Of a stretch of DNA of 64,000 nt, positions 1-9,434 are shown piece after piece (the stretch's first letter is position 1; each line of letters starts with the position of its first letter). The position numbers and the translations under genes were made by a program. The stretch is from Polynucleobacter nymphae (GTDB taxonomy: Bacteria > Pseudomonadota > Gammaproteobacteria > Burkholderiales > Burkholderiaceae). The stretch covers positions 1,054,001-1,118,000 of the forward strand of contig NZ_JACVPA010000001.1 in assembly GCF_018882155.1 (NCBI RefSeq), written 5' to 3'. A model generated the notes under the pieces. It had not been told where the DNA came from and did no database searches. It saw nothing but the letters and a program-made list of their open reading frames with translations.

Positions 1-1226
1 TCTTTCAAAGCTTCGTAGATGCCATCTAAGTCATCATCAACTGTAGTTAAGTAGCAGCTAGAAAGCTGTGGACGGGTTGTTGCTGAATTGAATAATGTCG
101 GGGTGCTAGACATGAAGTCAAATGTAGAGAGGATTTCATAAAACTCAATCGCACGACGTTCACGATCCGCTTCATTCAAAGCCAAGCCCATTGCAACACG
201 CATAAAGAAAGCCTGTGGCATTTCAATGCGACGCTCTTCAATGTGCAAGAAATAGCGGTCATACAAAGTTTGCAAACCAAGGTAATTGAACTGCAAATCA
301 CGATTTGCATTCAAGGAGGCGGCCAAACGCGGCAAGTCAAACTCGCGCATACGCGGATCTAATAACTCTGCAGAAATACCTTCGTTAATGTACTTAGCAA
401 AGTAGGTGCCGTACTCAGCCTGTGTATCACCTTGTAATACTTCTTTACCAAAAATTTCTTTACGAATAACGTGCATCAAGATGCGAGCCGTCACTTGACT
501 ATATGCCGGGTCTTTCTCAATCAAGGTACGTGAAGCTAAGATCGCAGAGTCATACACTTGCGCCATTGGAACACCGTCATACAAATTCTTAATTGTTTCG
601 GTGATGATTGGACTTGCATCAATTTGATTACCCAAACCTTCGCAAGCTGCTCCAATCACCGTGCGCAAAGCAGCCATATCGAGCCACTTCTCTTCGCCAT
701 CATCGATAACTTTGATGCCAGACTCACCAGCCTCATTGGCCACTTGAGCATCTTGAGAAGCATCTTGTTGAGCTGCGCGCTCTTGATTACGCTTTTCACG
801 GTAGAGAACATAGGCACGAGCAACGTTGTGCTCGCCACTTCGCATCAAAGCCAATTCGACTTGGTCTTGGATATCTTCAATATGAAAAGTGCCGCCATTT
901 GGACGGCTGCGCAATAAAGCGCGCACTACAGCGTGTGTGAGCTGCTCCACTTGTTCGCGTACACGTGCAGATGCTGCACCTTGGCCGCCATTAACTGCCA
1001 AAAATGCTTTAGTTACTGCAATGGCAATTTTGGATGGCTCAAATGCAACAACGGAACCATTACGGCGAATGATTTTGTAATCCGACAACTGGGTTGCCTG
1101 GCTACCACCAACACCACCAGCTACGAAGCCAGCAGAAGGAGTTTGGTTAATCACTCCTGCAGGACTCATTCCTGGATTATTGGCTCCAGTTGGCTGTCCT
1201 GCTGACTGAGGGTTGGCGTATGTCAT
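1..1226 (-). CDS. nrdA: Ribonucleoside-diphosphate reductase alpha subunit, class Ia (5' part only)
   Basis: Large subunit of aerobic ribonucleotide reductase, which makes deoxyribonucleotides for DNA synthesis in the cytosol. The window holds the first 408 codons; the 3' end lies outside. After a Gly/Pro/Gln-rich stretch of about 48 residues comes an ATP-cone (about residues 50-143, with YKIIRRNGSVVAFEPSKIA), the allosteric activity site. The catalytic domain follows, ending here in STPTLFNSATTRPQLSSCYL, whose Cys391 matches the first redox-active cysteine of the family. The start at 1226 is supported by an AGGAG about 5 bases upstream. It is transcribed from a promoter carrying two NrdR boxes. 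The low-complexity leader before the ATP-cone is an extension relative to E. coli NrdA. Confidence 0.95.
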   Translation of the reverse strand, partial: MTYANPQSAGQPTGANNPGMSPAGVINQTPSAGFVAGGVGGSQATQLSDYKIIRRNGSVVAFEPSKIAIAVTKAFLAVNGGQGAASARVREQVEQLTHAVVRALLRSRPNGGTFHIEDIQDQVELALMRSGEHNVARAYVLYREKRNQERAAQQDASQDAQVANEAGESGIKVIDDGEEKWLDMAALRTVIGAACEGLGNQIDASPIITETIKNLYDGVPMAQVYDSAILASRTLIEKDPAYSQVTARILMHVIRKEIFGKEVLQGDTQAEYGTYFAKYINEGISAELLDPRMREFDLPRLAASLNANRDLQFNYLGLQTLYDRYFLHIEERRIEMPQAFFMRVAMGLALNEADRERRAIEFYEILSTFDFMSSTPTLFNSATTRPQLSSCYLTTVDDDLDGIYEALK

Positions 1227-1297
1227 GTTTCTCCTGCTTATATATAGTTATTTGGACAAAATATCGTTAAAAAACAAAGGGGTATTGCTGCAATCAA

Positions 1298-1344
1298 ACA
1301 CTACATCTAGTGTTTTGAAGCGCATTGGGTACTAAGTATAGGGA
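1298..1344 (-). promoter_or_regulatory. Tandem NrdR boxes upstream of nrdA
   Basis: Two 16-bp near-palindromes of the NrdR-box type. Box 1 at 1298-1313 reads acaCTACATCTAGtgt. Box 2 at 1329-1344 has core CTAAGTATAG at 1332-1341. The cores lie 31 bp apart, about three helical turns, which is the usual spacing for a pair of NrdR sites. Box 2 covers the -10 element and box 1 lies just downstream of the expected transcription start, so ATP/dATP-loaded NrdR should repress nrdA. The nrdR gene is not in this window. Confidence 0.85.
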
Positions 1345-1363
1345 AATATTTAATATTTGGTAA
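1335..1363 (-). promoter_or_regulatory. nrdA sigma-70 promoter
   Basis: On the minus strand, TTACCA (1358-1363) and TATACT (1335-1340) are separated by exactly 17 bp. The expected start is near 1328, leaving a leader of about 100 nt before the nrdA ATG. The -10 hexamer lies inside the second NrdR box, as expected for a repressible promoter. Confidence 0.7.
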
Positions 1364-1462
1364 GTTTTTTCTGACAAATACTGATAAGTATTGGTAGTAA
1401 TTTTTACTCTAATTTCGGGGTCATTTTGGTGCCGATTTTTTAGCCCTTTTTAGTTAAAGGCT

Positions 1463-1484
1463 AAAAAAGTGAGCGTATGCTCAC
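1463..1484 (-). terminator. Rho-independent terminator after the ampD-like gene
   Basis: On the minus strand, GTGAGC-atac-GCTCAC (1469-1484) is followed directly by TTTTTT (1463-1468). It lies 16 bases past the ampD stop codon and upstream of the nrdA promoter, so it isolates nrdA from the preceding operon. The stem is only 6 bp. Confidence 0.65.
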
Positions 1485-1499
1485 ATACAAAGATTTGGC

Positions 1500-2318
1500 C
1501 TACCGAGAAACCAATCCATAGGGTATTTTTTCTTGCGAAATACCTGTCTCTTTTTGGAACTTTTCCCAATCAAAATATTTTCCAGGGTCCGTTTTTCGAT
1601 CTGGAGCGATATCGCTATGCCCTGCAAATTGCAAGTTAGGGTATGCAAGTCCCAATTTCTGAATAAGCTTTGCCAAAGATTGGTATTGAATGCCCTCAAA
1701 TGGCGTGTCGCTGTCACCCTCTAATTCAACGCCAATTGAAAAATCATTACATCTTTCTCTGCCCATAAAATTCGATACACCAGCATGCCACGCCCGATCT
1801 CGAGTGGAGACAAACTGGATTAATTCTCCTGTACGGGTAATGAAAAAATGGCTAGAAACTTTTTGATTTGCGATCTGGGAAAAATAGGGATGTACATTTG
1901 GATCTAATGTGTTTTGGAAAAAATTCACAATGTGCTGACTAGATGCCTGCCTTTTAAATTCACTGGGCGGCAAACTAATATGATGAATCACGACTAAGTC
2001 AGGCTTTACTTCATCTGGCCTTGCATCTTTGTTTGGAGAAATACGCCAAGCTGCGGCGCCAATCCAGCCTTGCTCGTCCAATAAACTTAAATGGTCTTTT
2101 GAACAATAAAACCGACCATCATTGCTGATGGCATCCGGTTGTGGCAGGTGTACTTTGCAATATTGACACTGCACCATTGCCGCTGGCTCCGCTAGGGTCT
2201 GAGCCTGATTAGAGCTGGAATTGTTTGATTTCTGCCGATCGAATTTCGCCTGCTTTTTTCCCTTAAGCCAAAAATAAAAAAGGGCTGCTCCGACAAATAG
2301 TAAAAGCCACTTAAGCAA
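1500..2318 (-). CDS. ampD: AmpD-type 1,6-anhydro-N-acetylmuramyl-L-alanine amidase with N-terminal membrane/zinc-ribbon extension
   Basis: Cytosolic murein-recycling amidase that removes the peptide from anhydro-muropeptides. Residues about 105-265 form the amidase_2 domain. The zinc ligands of AmpD are recognisable: His112 (IHHISLPPSEF), His234 and Asp244 (GHSDIAPDRKTDPG), with Glu198 in IGVELEG. The protein has 272 residues against about 185 for E. coli AmpD. The extra N terminus holds one hydrophobic helix (about 3-19) followed by lysines, then a probable zinc ribbon (CQYC at 51-54, YCSKDH at 71-76) as in small PP0621-type proteins. The charge pattern predicts a cytosolic amidase tethered to the inner membrane. 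The ypjD-type gene lies 3 bp upstream in the same operon. Confidence 0.88.
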   Translation of the reverse strand: MLKWLLLFVGAALFYFWLKGKKQAKFDRQKSNNSSSNQAQTLAEPAAMVQCQYCKVHLPQPDAISNDGRFYCSKDHLSLLDEQGWIGAAAWRISPNKDARPDEVKPDLVVIHHISLPPSEFKRQASSQHIVNFFQNTLDPNVHPYFSQIANQKVSSHFFITRTGELIQFVSTRDRAWHAGVSNFMGRERCNDFSIGVELEGDSDTPFEGIQYQSLAKLIQKLGLAYPNLQFAGHSDIAPDRKTDPGKYFDWEKFQKETGISQEKIPYGLVSR

Positions 2319-2321
2319 GGA

Positions 2322-3170
2322 TCATGCTCTCTGAAGAACCACTTCCAATACAAACCGACTGCCAACATAAGCAAGTAGCAAAACAACATAAGCACTCAAT
2401 ACCCAACGTATTGCAGCCCAACCTCGTAAACCAACCCACCAACGAGCGATGAGTAAACCAGCGAACAATACCCAGGAGACGAGTGCAAAAATCGTTTTAT
2501 GATCAAACACAAAAGGCTTGCCAAATAAAACTTGAGAAAAGAAAAGACCGGAGAAAATGGTCATCGTTAAGAGTGCAAAACCAACATACAACAAATTGAA
2601 TAGCAGACCTTCCATCATCATCAGGGGTGGCAAATCTTCTAACCAATGCGCGAGACGACTATTGGGGACAATCGCTAATTGACGGTGCAAGGCACGGTCA
2701 TAAACACTCATTAACATTGCCTGCATAGCCGCTAGGCTTAATAAACCCACTGAAATAGTTGCGACAATAAAGTGCGCCTTGAACCAGGGATCCGAAACAG
2801 CCACCGGTGAAATTAATACCCCTGGAAAAAAGATCGGAAGCAGAGAGCAAACCAAAGCAAATAATATTGACATCCAAAGTAAGCTGGCGATTGGCAAAAA
2901 CCAGGATTGGAACCAATAAAAGGCTAAACCTACCCAAGCAATCAAGGATAGGTCCTGTGCAAACCCAAAGACGAAACCTGCGGGTGTAAAGACAGAATCA
3001 TGTAATTCAATACCGTGAAGTATCAAAATCACAAAAATACATGCCTGCATCACCCCAGCGGAGAGGGCGGATTCCTTACCGGCCCTAGCTCTCTGACTCA
3101 AAAAGAGCAACAAAAGTAAATAAAGGGCTGGGGGAAGCCAGCCGAAACTTGAGTAACCTAAAATATCCAT
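2322..3170 (-). CDS. YpjD/CcsA-family inner membrane protein (cytochrome c assembly-like)
   Basis: Integral membrane protein of 282 residues with about eight hydrophobic helices. The C-terminal part has the CcsA/HemX-type pattern: a conserved His in FDHKTIFALVSW and GLRGWAAIRW near the end. Members of this family lie next to ffh in many proteobacteria (E. coli ypjD), as here, where it is divergent from ffh across 20 bp. The family relates to haem-handling proteins of cytochrome c maturation, but the role of the YpjD branch is not settled, so I give no specific function. It shares an operon with the ampD-like gene, 3 bp apart. Confidence 0.8.
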   Translation of the reverse strand: MDILGYSSFGWLPPALYLLLLLFLSQRARAGKESALSAGVMQACIFVILILHGIELHDSVFTPAGFVFGFAQDLSLIAWVGLAFYWFQSWFLPIASLLWMSILFALVCSLLPIFFPGVLISPVAVSDPWFKAHFIVATISVGLLSLAAMQAMLMSVYDRALHRQLAIVPNSRLAHWLEDLPPLMMMEGLLFNLLYVGFALLTMTIFSGLFFSQVLFGKPFVFDHKTIFALVSWVLFAGLLIARWWVGLRGWAAIRWVLSAYVVLLLAYVGSRFVLEVVLQRA

Positions 3171-3190
3171 ATGGAAAGTCTAATCGATAA

Positions 3191-4573
3191 ATGCTAGAGA
3201 ATCTCACCGACCGCCTATCACGCGTTGTTAAAACAATGCGGGGCCAAGCCCGCCTCACTGAAGCCAACACCGCTGAAATGCTGCGGGAGATCCGCCTAGC
3301 CTTGTTGGAGGCTGACGTAGCACTGCCAGTAGTGAAATCCTTGCTCGAGCAAATTAAATTTAAAGCCCTTGGTGAGGAAGTGGTTGGCAGCCTGAGCCCA
3401 GGACAAGCTCTGGTTGGCGTAGTCCAGCGTGAGCTTGTCCAAGTCATGATGGGCGACACGAATCAAAGCGGTGAACTCAACTTAGCAACCCAGCCTCCGG
3501 CAGTGATTTTGATGGCAGGCTTACAGGGTGCTGGTAAAACTACCTCAGTTGGTAAATTAGCCAAATGGCTTCAAGAGAAAAAGAAAAAGAAGGTTCTGAC
3601 TGTTTCTTGTGACGTCTATCGCCCTGCTGCTATTGAACAGCTTGAAACTGTTACTAAACAGGTTGGTGCAGAATTTTTCCCAAGTAACGTTAATCAAAAA
3701 CCCAATGACATTGCACTTGCCGCCCTAGATTGGGCACGCCGTCATTATTTTGATGTTGTATTGGTTGATACCGCTGGTCGCTTAGGTATTGACGAAGCGC
3801 TCATGCAAGAAATTAAAACCTTGCATGCGAGCCTAAACCCCATTGAAACACTGTTTGTGGTTGATGCCATGCTAGGTCAAGATGCCGTTAATACCGCCAA
3901 AGCCTTTCATGAAGCGCTTCCGCTGACTGGTGTCATTCTCACTAAGCTTGATGGTGACTCTCGCGGTGGTGCTGCCCTTTCTGTTCACCAAGTGACTGGT
4001 GTGCCGCTCAAATTTATTGGTGTGGCTGAAAAAATGGATGGGCTTGAAGCCTTTGATGCACAGCGTATGGCCAATCGTATTTTGGGAATGGGCGATATTC
4101 TGGCTTTAGTTGAGCAGGCTCAACAACACGTTGATGTTGCTCAGACTGAGAAATTGGCAACGAAGATTTCTAAAGGCGGATTTGATCTTGGAGATTTTCG
4201 TGACCAACTGATGCAAATGCAAAAGATGGGTGGCATGGCGAGCTTGATGGATAAGCTACCAAACCAGGTTGCTCAAGCAGCCTCTAAAACAAATCTTAGC
4301 AATGCAGATAAACAAACGACGCGCATGCGGGGAATTATCGATAGCATGACCCCGTGCGAACGCAGTAAACCTGAATTACTCAAGGCCAGTCGCAAACGAC
4401 GTATTGCTGCAGGTGCTGGTGTAGAAGTACAAGAAGTCAATCGTCTACTGGCACAGTTTGAACAAATGCAAACTATGATGAAACAATTCAAAGGCGGAAA
4501 GATGGCGCGCGCTATGGCAGGTATGGCCGCAAAAGGAGCCGCCAAGGGCATTGGCGGGCTCTTTAAGAAATAA
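3191..4573 (+). CDS. ffh: Signal recognition particle protein Ffh
   Basis: SRP54 homologue; with 4.5S RNA it binds signal sequences of nascent inner membrane proteins and brings ribosomes to FtsY. The N domain covers about residues 1-90. The GTPase domain has G1 GLQGAGKT (110-117), DTAGRL and TKLDGDSRGGA. The methionine-rich M domain has SRKRRIAAGAG, the SRP-RNA-binding helix, and ends in a Met/Lys/Gly-rich tail. At 460 residues it has normal length. The ATG at 3191 gives the standard N terminus MLENLTDRLS. It converges with proS with no gap between the two stop codons. Confidence 0.97.
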   Translation: MLENLTDRLSRVVKTMRGQARLTEANTAEMLREIRLALLEADVALPVVKSLLEQIKFKALGEEVVGSLSPGQALVGVVQRELVQVMMGDTNQSGELNLATQPPAVILMAGLQGAGKTTSVGKLAKWLQEKKKKKVLTVSCDVYRPAAIEQLETVTKQVGAEFFPSNVNQKPNDIALAALDWARRHYFDVVLVDTAGRLGIDEALMQEIKTLHASLNPIETLFVVDAMLGQDAVNTAKAFHEALPLTGVILTKLDGDSRGGAALSVHQVTGVPLKFIGVAEKMDGLEAFDAQRMANRILGMGDILALVEQAQQHVDVAQTEKLATKISKGGFDLGDFRDQLMQMQKMGGMASLMDKLPNQVAQAASKTNLSNADKQTTRMRGIIDSMTPCERSKPELLKASRKRRIAAGAGVEVQEVNRLLAQFEQMQTMMKQFKGGKMARAMAGMAAKGAAKGIGGLFKK

Positions 4574-6316
4574 TTAAGAAACGAGTTTCTTGGCTACTTG
4601 AACAGCAGCAATTACTTTTGATTTGATATCGGCTAGCGGGATATTTTGTGATTCAGCATCTGTGCGGCCTTTAAATTCCACTTGAGAATCTACTAAGCCA
4701 CGATCACCGATCACCACGCGGAATGGTGCGCCAATCAGCTCCCAATCAGCAAACATTGCGCCTGGACGCTCATTGCGATCATCCAAAATCACATCGATAC
4801 CAGCAGCGAGTAATTCGTCATGTAATTGATCACAAGCTACTTTTACTGCTTCAGACTTGTCGTAACCCATCGGGCAAATGACGACTTCAAATGGCGCCAT
4901 TGAGATTGGCCAAATAATGCCGCGCTCATCATGTCCTTGTTCGATAGCTGCACCCAATAAGCGCGTCACGCCAATACCGTAGCAACCCATCACCATTGGC
5001 TGCGCTTTACCTTGTTGATCTAGGTATGTACAGCCCATGGCTTCGGAATAACGCGTACCCAATTGGAATACGTGACCCACCTCAATGCCACGACAAATAT
5101 CCAACACACCTTTGCCATCCGGAGATGGATCACCCATTACTGCATTACGAATATCCAAGACTAAGGACTCTGGTAAATCGCGTCCCCAGTTCACGCCGGT
5201 TAAATGGTGCCCAGCATCATTTGCGCCACAAACAAAATCAGACATATTAGCCACTGTGCGATCTGCCACCACAGTCACATCAGCGCTTACGCCAACTGGG
5301 CCCAAATAACCTGCAGGTGCATTGCATGCATGCTTAATCTCAGCCTCAGTTGCAAAGCGCGACTGACCCATGCCAGGAACCTTGCTTGCTTTCACTTCAT
5401 TGAGCTCATGGTCGCCGCGTACTAATAACATGAAAAGTTTGGCAGGGCCTTTTTCTTGATCGGCTGCAAACAACAATGACTTCACAGTCTGCTCAATAGG
5501 AATGTTTAAGAACTTTGCAACATCTACACAATTTGTCTTATCAGGTGTTGGCACCTTAACGATTGCGGCAGTTGCTCCAGCTCTTGCTGCTACCAATGCA
5601 AGAGATTCAGCTGCCTCTAAATTTGCGGCGTAATCAGAATTTGGGCAATACACAATGGCATCTTCCCCAGTATCTGCAATCACATGAAACTCTTGACTGC
5701 CCGATCCGCCAATTGCACCGTTATCGGCCGTGACTGCACGAAACTTCAGCCCCATACGATTAAAGATGCGCGTGTAAGCATCAAACATAACTTGATAAGA
5801 CTTCTTTAAACCTTCAATATCGCGATCGAATGAGTAAGCATCTTTCATGCTAAATTCACGACCGCGCATGATTCCAAAACGCGGGCGACGCTCATCACGG
5901 AATTTGGTTTGGATCTGATAGAAATTGACTGGCAACTGTTTGTAACTCTTAATCTCGTTGCGAGCTAAATCCGTAATCACTTCTTCAGAAGTCGGCTGAA
6001 TTAAAAAATCCCTATCGTGGCGATCTTTGATGCGCAGTAATTCAGGGCCCATCTTTTCCCAACGGCCAGTCTCTTGCCACAATTCAGCAGGTTGGATCAT
6101 TGGCATGAGCAATTCAATCGCACCAGCTCGATTCATTTCTTCTCGGATAATGTTTTCGACCTTACGAATCACTTTCAAACCGAGCGGCAAATAGTTATAA
6201 ATACCCGCACTCAGCTTGCGAATTAAACCTGCCCTCACCATCAGTTTGTGCGAAACCACCTCTGCGTCAGAGGGGGCTTCTTTTAGCGTGGCGAGAAATG
6301 ATTGTGATGCTTTCAT
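4574..6316 (-). CDS. proS: Prolyl-tRNA synthetase
   Basis: Class II synthetase charging tRNA-Pro. At 580 residues it is the bacterial type with the INS editing domain inserted between motifs 2 and 3, which clears Ala-tRNA-Pro. Motif 1 is around [18 protein letters not shown], motif 2 is [20 protein letters not shown] and motif 3 is [14 protein letters not shown]. The C-terminal anticodon-binding domain includes [20 protein letters not shown]. The start [15 protein letters not shown] is canonical. It is divergent from rppH, with 48 bp between the start codons. Confidence 0.97.
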   Translation of the reverse strand: MKASQSFLATLKEAPSDAEVVSHKLMVRAGLIRKLSAGIYNYLPLGLKVIRKVENIIREEMNRAGAIELLMPMIQPAELWQETGRWEKMGPELLRIKDRHDRDFLIQPTSEEVITDLARNEIKSYKQLPVNFYQIQTKFRDERRPRFGIMRGREFSMKDAYSFDRDIEGLKKSYQVMFDAYTRIFNRMGLKFRAVTADNGAIGGSGSQEFHVIADTGEDAIVYCPNSDYAANLEAAESLALVAARAGATAAIVKVPTPDKTNCVDVAKFLNIPIEQTVKSLLFAADQEKGPAKLFMLLVRGDHELNEVKASKVPGMGQSRFATEAEIKHACNAPAGYLGPVGVSADVTVVADRTVANMSDFVCGANDAGHHLTGVNWGRDLPESLVLDIRNAVMGDPSPDGKGVLDICRGIEVGHVFQLGTRYSEAMGCTYLDQQGKAQPMVMGCYGIGVTRLLGAAIEQGHDERGIIWPISMAPFEVVICPMGYDKSEAVKVACDQLHDELLAAGIDVILDDRNERPGAMFADWELIGAPFRVVIGDRGLVDSQVEFKGRTDAESQNIPLADIKSKVIAAVQVAKKLVS

Positions 6317-6329
6317 GTATGGATATAAT
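6302..6329 (+). promoter_or_regulatory. Probable rppH promoter
   Basis: TTGTGA (6302-6307) and a perfect TATAAT (6324-6329) with a 16-bp spacer. The expected start is about 6336, some 29 nt before the rppH ATG; a GAGG at 6353-6356 serves as ribosome binding site. The -35 element lies inside the first codons of the divergent proS gene. Confidence 0.6.
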
Positions 6330-6364
6330 CAAATCATTGATTTTAAAGGATTTGAGGCACGATC

Positions 6365-6964
6365 ATGCTTGACCGTGAAGGGTATCGCCCCAATGTCGGC
6401 ATTGTCCTCCTTAATGGCCGTAACGAGGTTTTCTGGGGAAAACGCGTTGGGCAGCATTCGTGGCAGTTCCCACAGGGTGGGATTCAGCATGGTGAAAGCC
6501 CTGAGCAGGCCATGTACCGCGAATTGCATGAGGAAGTTGGCTTGCTGCGGGAACATGTCCAAATTATTGGACGGACTAGGGATTGGCTTCGTTATGACGT
6601 CCCTGAGGAATACTTGCGCCGTCAACATGCCACTCGCGTCCACCGTACCGCTTATCGCGGTCAAAAACAAATTTGGTTTCTTTTGCGCCTAGTAGGCTTA
6701 GATAGCGATATTCAGCTCCGCGCCTCAGATCACCCAGAATTTGATGCCTGGCGTTGGGTCCCTTTTTGGATTCAATTGGATGGCGTGATTGATTTCAAGC
6801 GCGAAGTTTATGAGCTAGCTCTTTCAGAGCTAGCTCGCTACCTTTCCAGGGGATTACGAATGCAAGAACTTGCTTGGGGAACCCCGCTCGATTTCATTCA
6901 GTCTTTTTATGCGGGCAATGACGATCAAAACGAACAGCCTACTAAATCGGATAAAGAAAAATGA
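6365..6964 (+). CDS. rppH: RNA pyrophosphohydrolase (Nudix)
   Basis: Converts 5'-triphosphate mRNA ends to monophosphate and so triggers RNase E-dependent decay. The start [17 protein letters not shown] is the family signature. The Nudix box runs over residues 38-60 ([20 protein letters not shown] plus VGL). At 199 residues it is slightly longer than E. coli RppH (176), with a charged C-terminal tail. Its stop overlaps the start of the CNP1-like gene by 4 bp (ATGA), so the two are probably co-translated. Confidence 0.95.
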   Translation: MLDREGYRPNVGIVLLNGRNEVFWGKRVGQHSWQFPQGGIQHGESPEQAMYRELHEEVGLLREHVQIIGRTRDWLRYDVPEEYLRRQHATRVHRTAYRGQKQIWFLLRLVGLDSDIQLRASDHPEFDAWRWVPFWIQLDGVIDFKREVYELALSELARYLSRGLRMQELAWGTPLDFIQSFYAGNDDQNEQPTKSDKEK

Positions 6965-7527
6965 GTGCTATCTTACGCAAAATAAGCGCCTATGCGTTTA
7001 GCATTTTAATCGGAACGGGCTTAATAGCTTGTGCTGGTGACCCCATGGAAAGCGGACTAGATCCTTTTGCTCCCTCGGTATTTAAGGAGGGCACAACCAA
7101 AATGCCCTTAAATCCACCAAATCAATCTACCCTTTTACCCTTCTATGTTACTCGAGCTACAGTCTTCAAATTTGCAGTAGACACAGGCTCGATTCTGATC
7201 GGTAAAGACGGGGTGACACGCTACATCGTAGTCATAACCAATCCAAGTGGAGAGCAGCAGGCTCAATACGAGGGTATTCTTTGCGACTCATTTCAGTGGC
7301 GTCTCTATGGAACCTTTGAGAACAATGCTTGGAGAGAAAATCCTTTATCTAGCTGGCGAGAAATTCAAACCAAAGTACCCAACCGCTATCAAGCAGCCTT
7401 GGCTCAAGGAGCTTTTTGCAGCTTAGGTAAGCAAGAAAAAAGTATGAATACTATTTTGGGATCTTTAAACCCCGATAAATTTATTGGTGGCATTCAACCA
7501 AGCAGCACTGGAATAATTGGCAACTAG
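6961..7527 (+). CDS. CNP1-like family lipoprotein
   Basis: Exported protein of 188 residues. The N terminus has a short basic part, a hydrophobic core and a lipobox L-I-A-C with the cysteine at residue 24, so it is probably a lipoprotein. The body ([20 protein letters not shown], then [18 protein letters not shown]) matches the CNP1-like family found in betaproteobacteria next to nudH/rppH; its function is unknown. The ATG overlaps the rppH stop codon. Its stop codon overlaps the proB stop on the other strand (shared ACTAGT), so there is no room for a terminator. Confidence 0.82.
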   Translation: MSAILRKISAYAFSILIGTGLIACAGDPMESGLDPFAPSVFKEGTTKMPLNPPNQSTLLPFYVTRATVFKFAVDTGSILIGKDGVTRYIVVITNPSGEQQAQYEGILCDSFQWRLYGTFENNAWRENPLSSWREIQTKVPNRYQAALAQGAFCSLGKQEKSMNTILGSLNPDKFIGGIQPSSTGIIGN

Positions 7528-8315
7528 TTTTTGTTAGCTGGGGATAAATAGGTACCAATTTTCTCCCCCACTAAGAGACGAGTAAGCACATTGGGTTCGC
7601 GCCCAGATGCAATGACAGTAGATGCTCCCATTTGACCGGCAATTTTTGCAGCCAGTACCTTAGTTAACATGCCGCCTTTACTCAACTCACTAGCTGCTCC
7701 TCCAGCCATCTTCTCTAGAGTAGGGTCGCCTGCAATAGCATGGCTTAACAAACTTGCATCAGCATGATGACGAGGATCAGCGCTATATAAACCACCTTGA
7801 TCAGTCAAAATCACGAGTAAATCTGCCTGAATTAAATTGCTTACCAAGGCTGCAAGGTTATCGTTATCACCAAACTTGATTTCATCAGTGACTACTGTGT
7901 CATTCTCATTAATGATTGGAACAACGCCTAGTTTTAACAAAGTCTCTAGGGTTGCCTTAGCATTCGCATTACGCTCTACGTTTGCTAAGTCAGCATTAGT
8001 CAATAAGATCTGTGCGCTATGTAAATTAAAGCGTGCAAAACAACTCTCATAAACCTGCACTAAGCCCATTTGACCAATTGCAGCTGCCGCCTGAAGTTGA
8101 TGAATTTCTTGTGGGCGCTTAGTCCATCCCAAACGCTGCATGCCTTCAGCAATAGCTCCTGAGCTCACCATTAATACTTCATGGCCAGATTTTAATAAGG
8201 CTGCCATTTGCTCAGCCCACATCCCAATCGCAGCATGGTCTAGACCTTCACCGTTATTAGTGACAAGACTAGAACCTACTTTCACAACGATACGTTTAGG
8301 GTGTTTAGTATTCAT
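7524..8315 (-). CDS. proB: Glutamate 5-kinase, form without PUA domain
   Basis: First step of proline synthesis: ATP-dependent phosphorylation of glutamate. The amino-acid-kinase fold is complete: [14 protein letters not shown] at the N terminus, [42 protein letters not shown] and [13 protein letters not shown], ending near [14 protein letters not shown]. At 263 residues it lacks the C-terminal PUA domain that brings most ProB proteins to about 370 residues. The space where PUA would be encoded holds the convergent CNP1-like gene, so this looks like a true short form, not a frameshift. It lies 27 bp downstream of obgE in the same orientation. Confidence 0.93.
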   Translation of the reverse strand: MNTKHPKRIVVKVGSSLVTNNGEGLDHAAIGMWAEQMAALLKSGHEVLMVSSGAIAEGMQRLGWTKRPQEIHQLQAAAAIGQMGLVQVYESCFARFNLHSAQILLTNADLANVERNANAKATLETLLKLGVVPIINENDTVVTDEIKFGDNDNLAALVSNLIQADLLVILTDQGGLYSADPRHHADASLLSHAIAGDPTLEKMAGGAASELSKGGMLTKVLAAKIAGQMGASTVIASGREPNVLTRLLVGEKIGTYLSPANKN

Positions 8316-8342
8316 AAAAAGTGAGTAATCTGAATAGATACT

Positions 8343-9431
8343 TTAATCGAGTTTTTTATCTTCAAGCTGGTCTTTATAACGAGGATCTTGAGCGCGCTCA
8401 TCCTGCTCATCACGATTACGACGCACTGAATCTAAGTAATCCTGCAGTGCGTAGCAAAGCTTATCGCAGCCAAGCCCAGTCAAAGCGGAGATCTCAAATG
8501 TTGGGCCTTTCCACTTGAACCTTTTCACAAAGTCTGCAACTACCTTTTGACGATCCTCTTCGGGAATCATATCCACTTTGTTTAATACCAACCAACGTGG
8601 TTTTTCAACCAAGGCTTCATCGTACTTGCGCAGCTCATTCACAATTGCATTGGCATCAGCCACAGGGTCAATATTCTCATCAAAAGGTGCAATATCTACC
8701 AAGTGCAAGAGAACACCTGTGCGCTGGAGATGGCGCAAGAAGCGATGGCCTAAGCCAGCACCTTCAGCGGCACCCTCAATCAAACCCGGAATATCCGCAA
8801 TCACGAAACTGCGCTCACTCCCCACACGAACTACACCCAAATTGGGGTGCAAAGTAGTGAATGGGTAATCAGCAATCTTTGGCCGTGCATTAGAAACTGC
8901 AGTGATCAAAGTAGACTTACCAGCATTAGGCATGCCCAGCAAACCAACGTCAGCCAATACCTTTAATTCCAATTTCAACTTACGGCGCTCACCTGGCTTA
9001 CCGTTTGTTTTTTGACGTGGCGCTCTATTGGTGCTGCTCTTGAAGTGAATGTTTCCCCAGCCACCAACGCCACCTTGGGCAAGACAGAGACGTTCGCCAT
9101 GCGTTGTTAAGTCAGCAATAGGCTCGCCCGTTTCGTAATCGGCAATGATCGTGCCAACTGGCATACGCAATTCAATATCATCACCTGCGCGACCATAGCA
9201 ATCAGCGCCGCGGCCAGGCTCACCATTTTTTGCAGTATGTGTTTTGGCGTAACGGTAATCAATCAAGGTGTTAATGTTGCGATCAGCTATAGCCCATACG
9301 CTTCCACCCTTACCGCCGTCGCCGCCGTCGGGTCCACCAAATTCAATGAACTTTTCACGGCGCATAGAGGCACTCCCGGCGCCACCCTGGCCGGCTATGA
9401 CTTCAATACGCGCTTCGTCTATAAATTTCAT
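8343..9431 (-). CDS. obgE: Obg-family GTPase (ribosome assembly/stress)
   Basis: Large-subunit assembly GTPase that also links to the stringent response. Residues 1-158 are the glycine-rich Obg fold ([30 protein letters not shown]). The G domain has G1 GMPNAGKST (166-174), the switch region [20 protein letters not shown] and G4 NKVD. The start [11 protein letters not shown] is canonical. The ATG comes three bases after the uridine tract of the rpmA terminator, and no ribosome binding site exists outside that hairpin; the only GAGG lies in its 3' arm, 12 nt before the ATG. Confidence 0.96.
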   Translation of the reverse strand: MKFIDEARIEVIAGQGGAGSASMRREKFIEFGGPDGGDGGKGGSVWAIADRNINTLIDYRYAKTHTAKNGEPGRGADCYGRAGDDIELRMPVGTIIADYETGEPIADLTTHGERLCLAQGGVGGWGNIHFKSSTNRAPRQKTNGKPGERRKLKLELKVLADVGLLGMPNAGKSTLITAVSNARPKIADYPFTTLHPNLGVVRVGSERSFVIADIPGLIEGAAEGAGLGHRFLRHLQRTGVLLHLVDIAPFDENIDPVADANAIVNELRKYDEALVEKPRWLVLNKVDMIPEEDRQKVVADFVKRFKWKGPTFEISALTGLGCDKLCYALQDYLDSVRRNRDEQDERAQDPRYKDQLEDKKLD

Positions 9432-9434
9432 GAA

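Noticed and set aside
1436..1468. Inverted repeat TTTTTTAGCC...GGCTAAAAAA near the ampD terminator
   Set aside because: Both strands have Ts in the 5' arm and As in the 3' arm, so it lacks the 3' U-tract of an intrinsic terminator; the GTGAGC/GCTCAC stem followed by T6 explains termination better.
4576..4591. AAGAAAC-GA-GTTTCTT repeat at the ffh/proS junction as terminator
   Set aside because: It has a weak AT-rich stem, a 2-nt loop that cannot close without losing pairs, and no T-tract.
6216..6692. 158-codon open frame on the plus strand across the proS/rppH gap
   Set aside because: It crosses the start regions of two well-supported genes in other frames and has no domain character.
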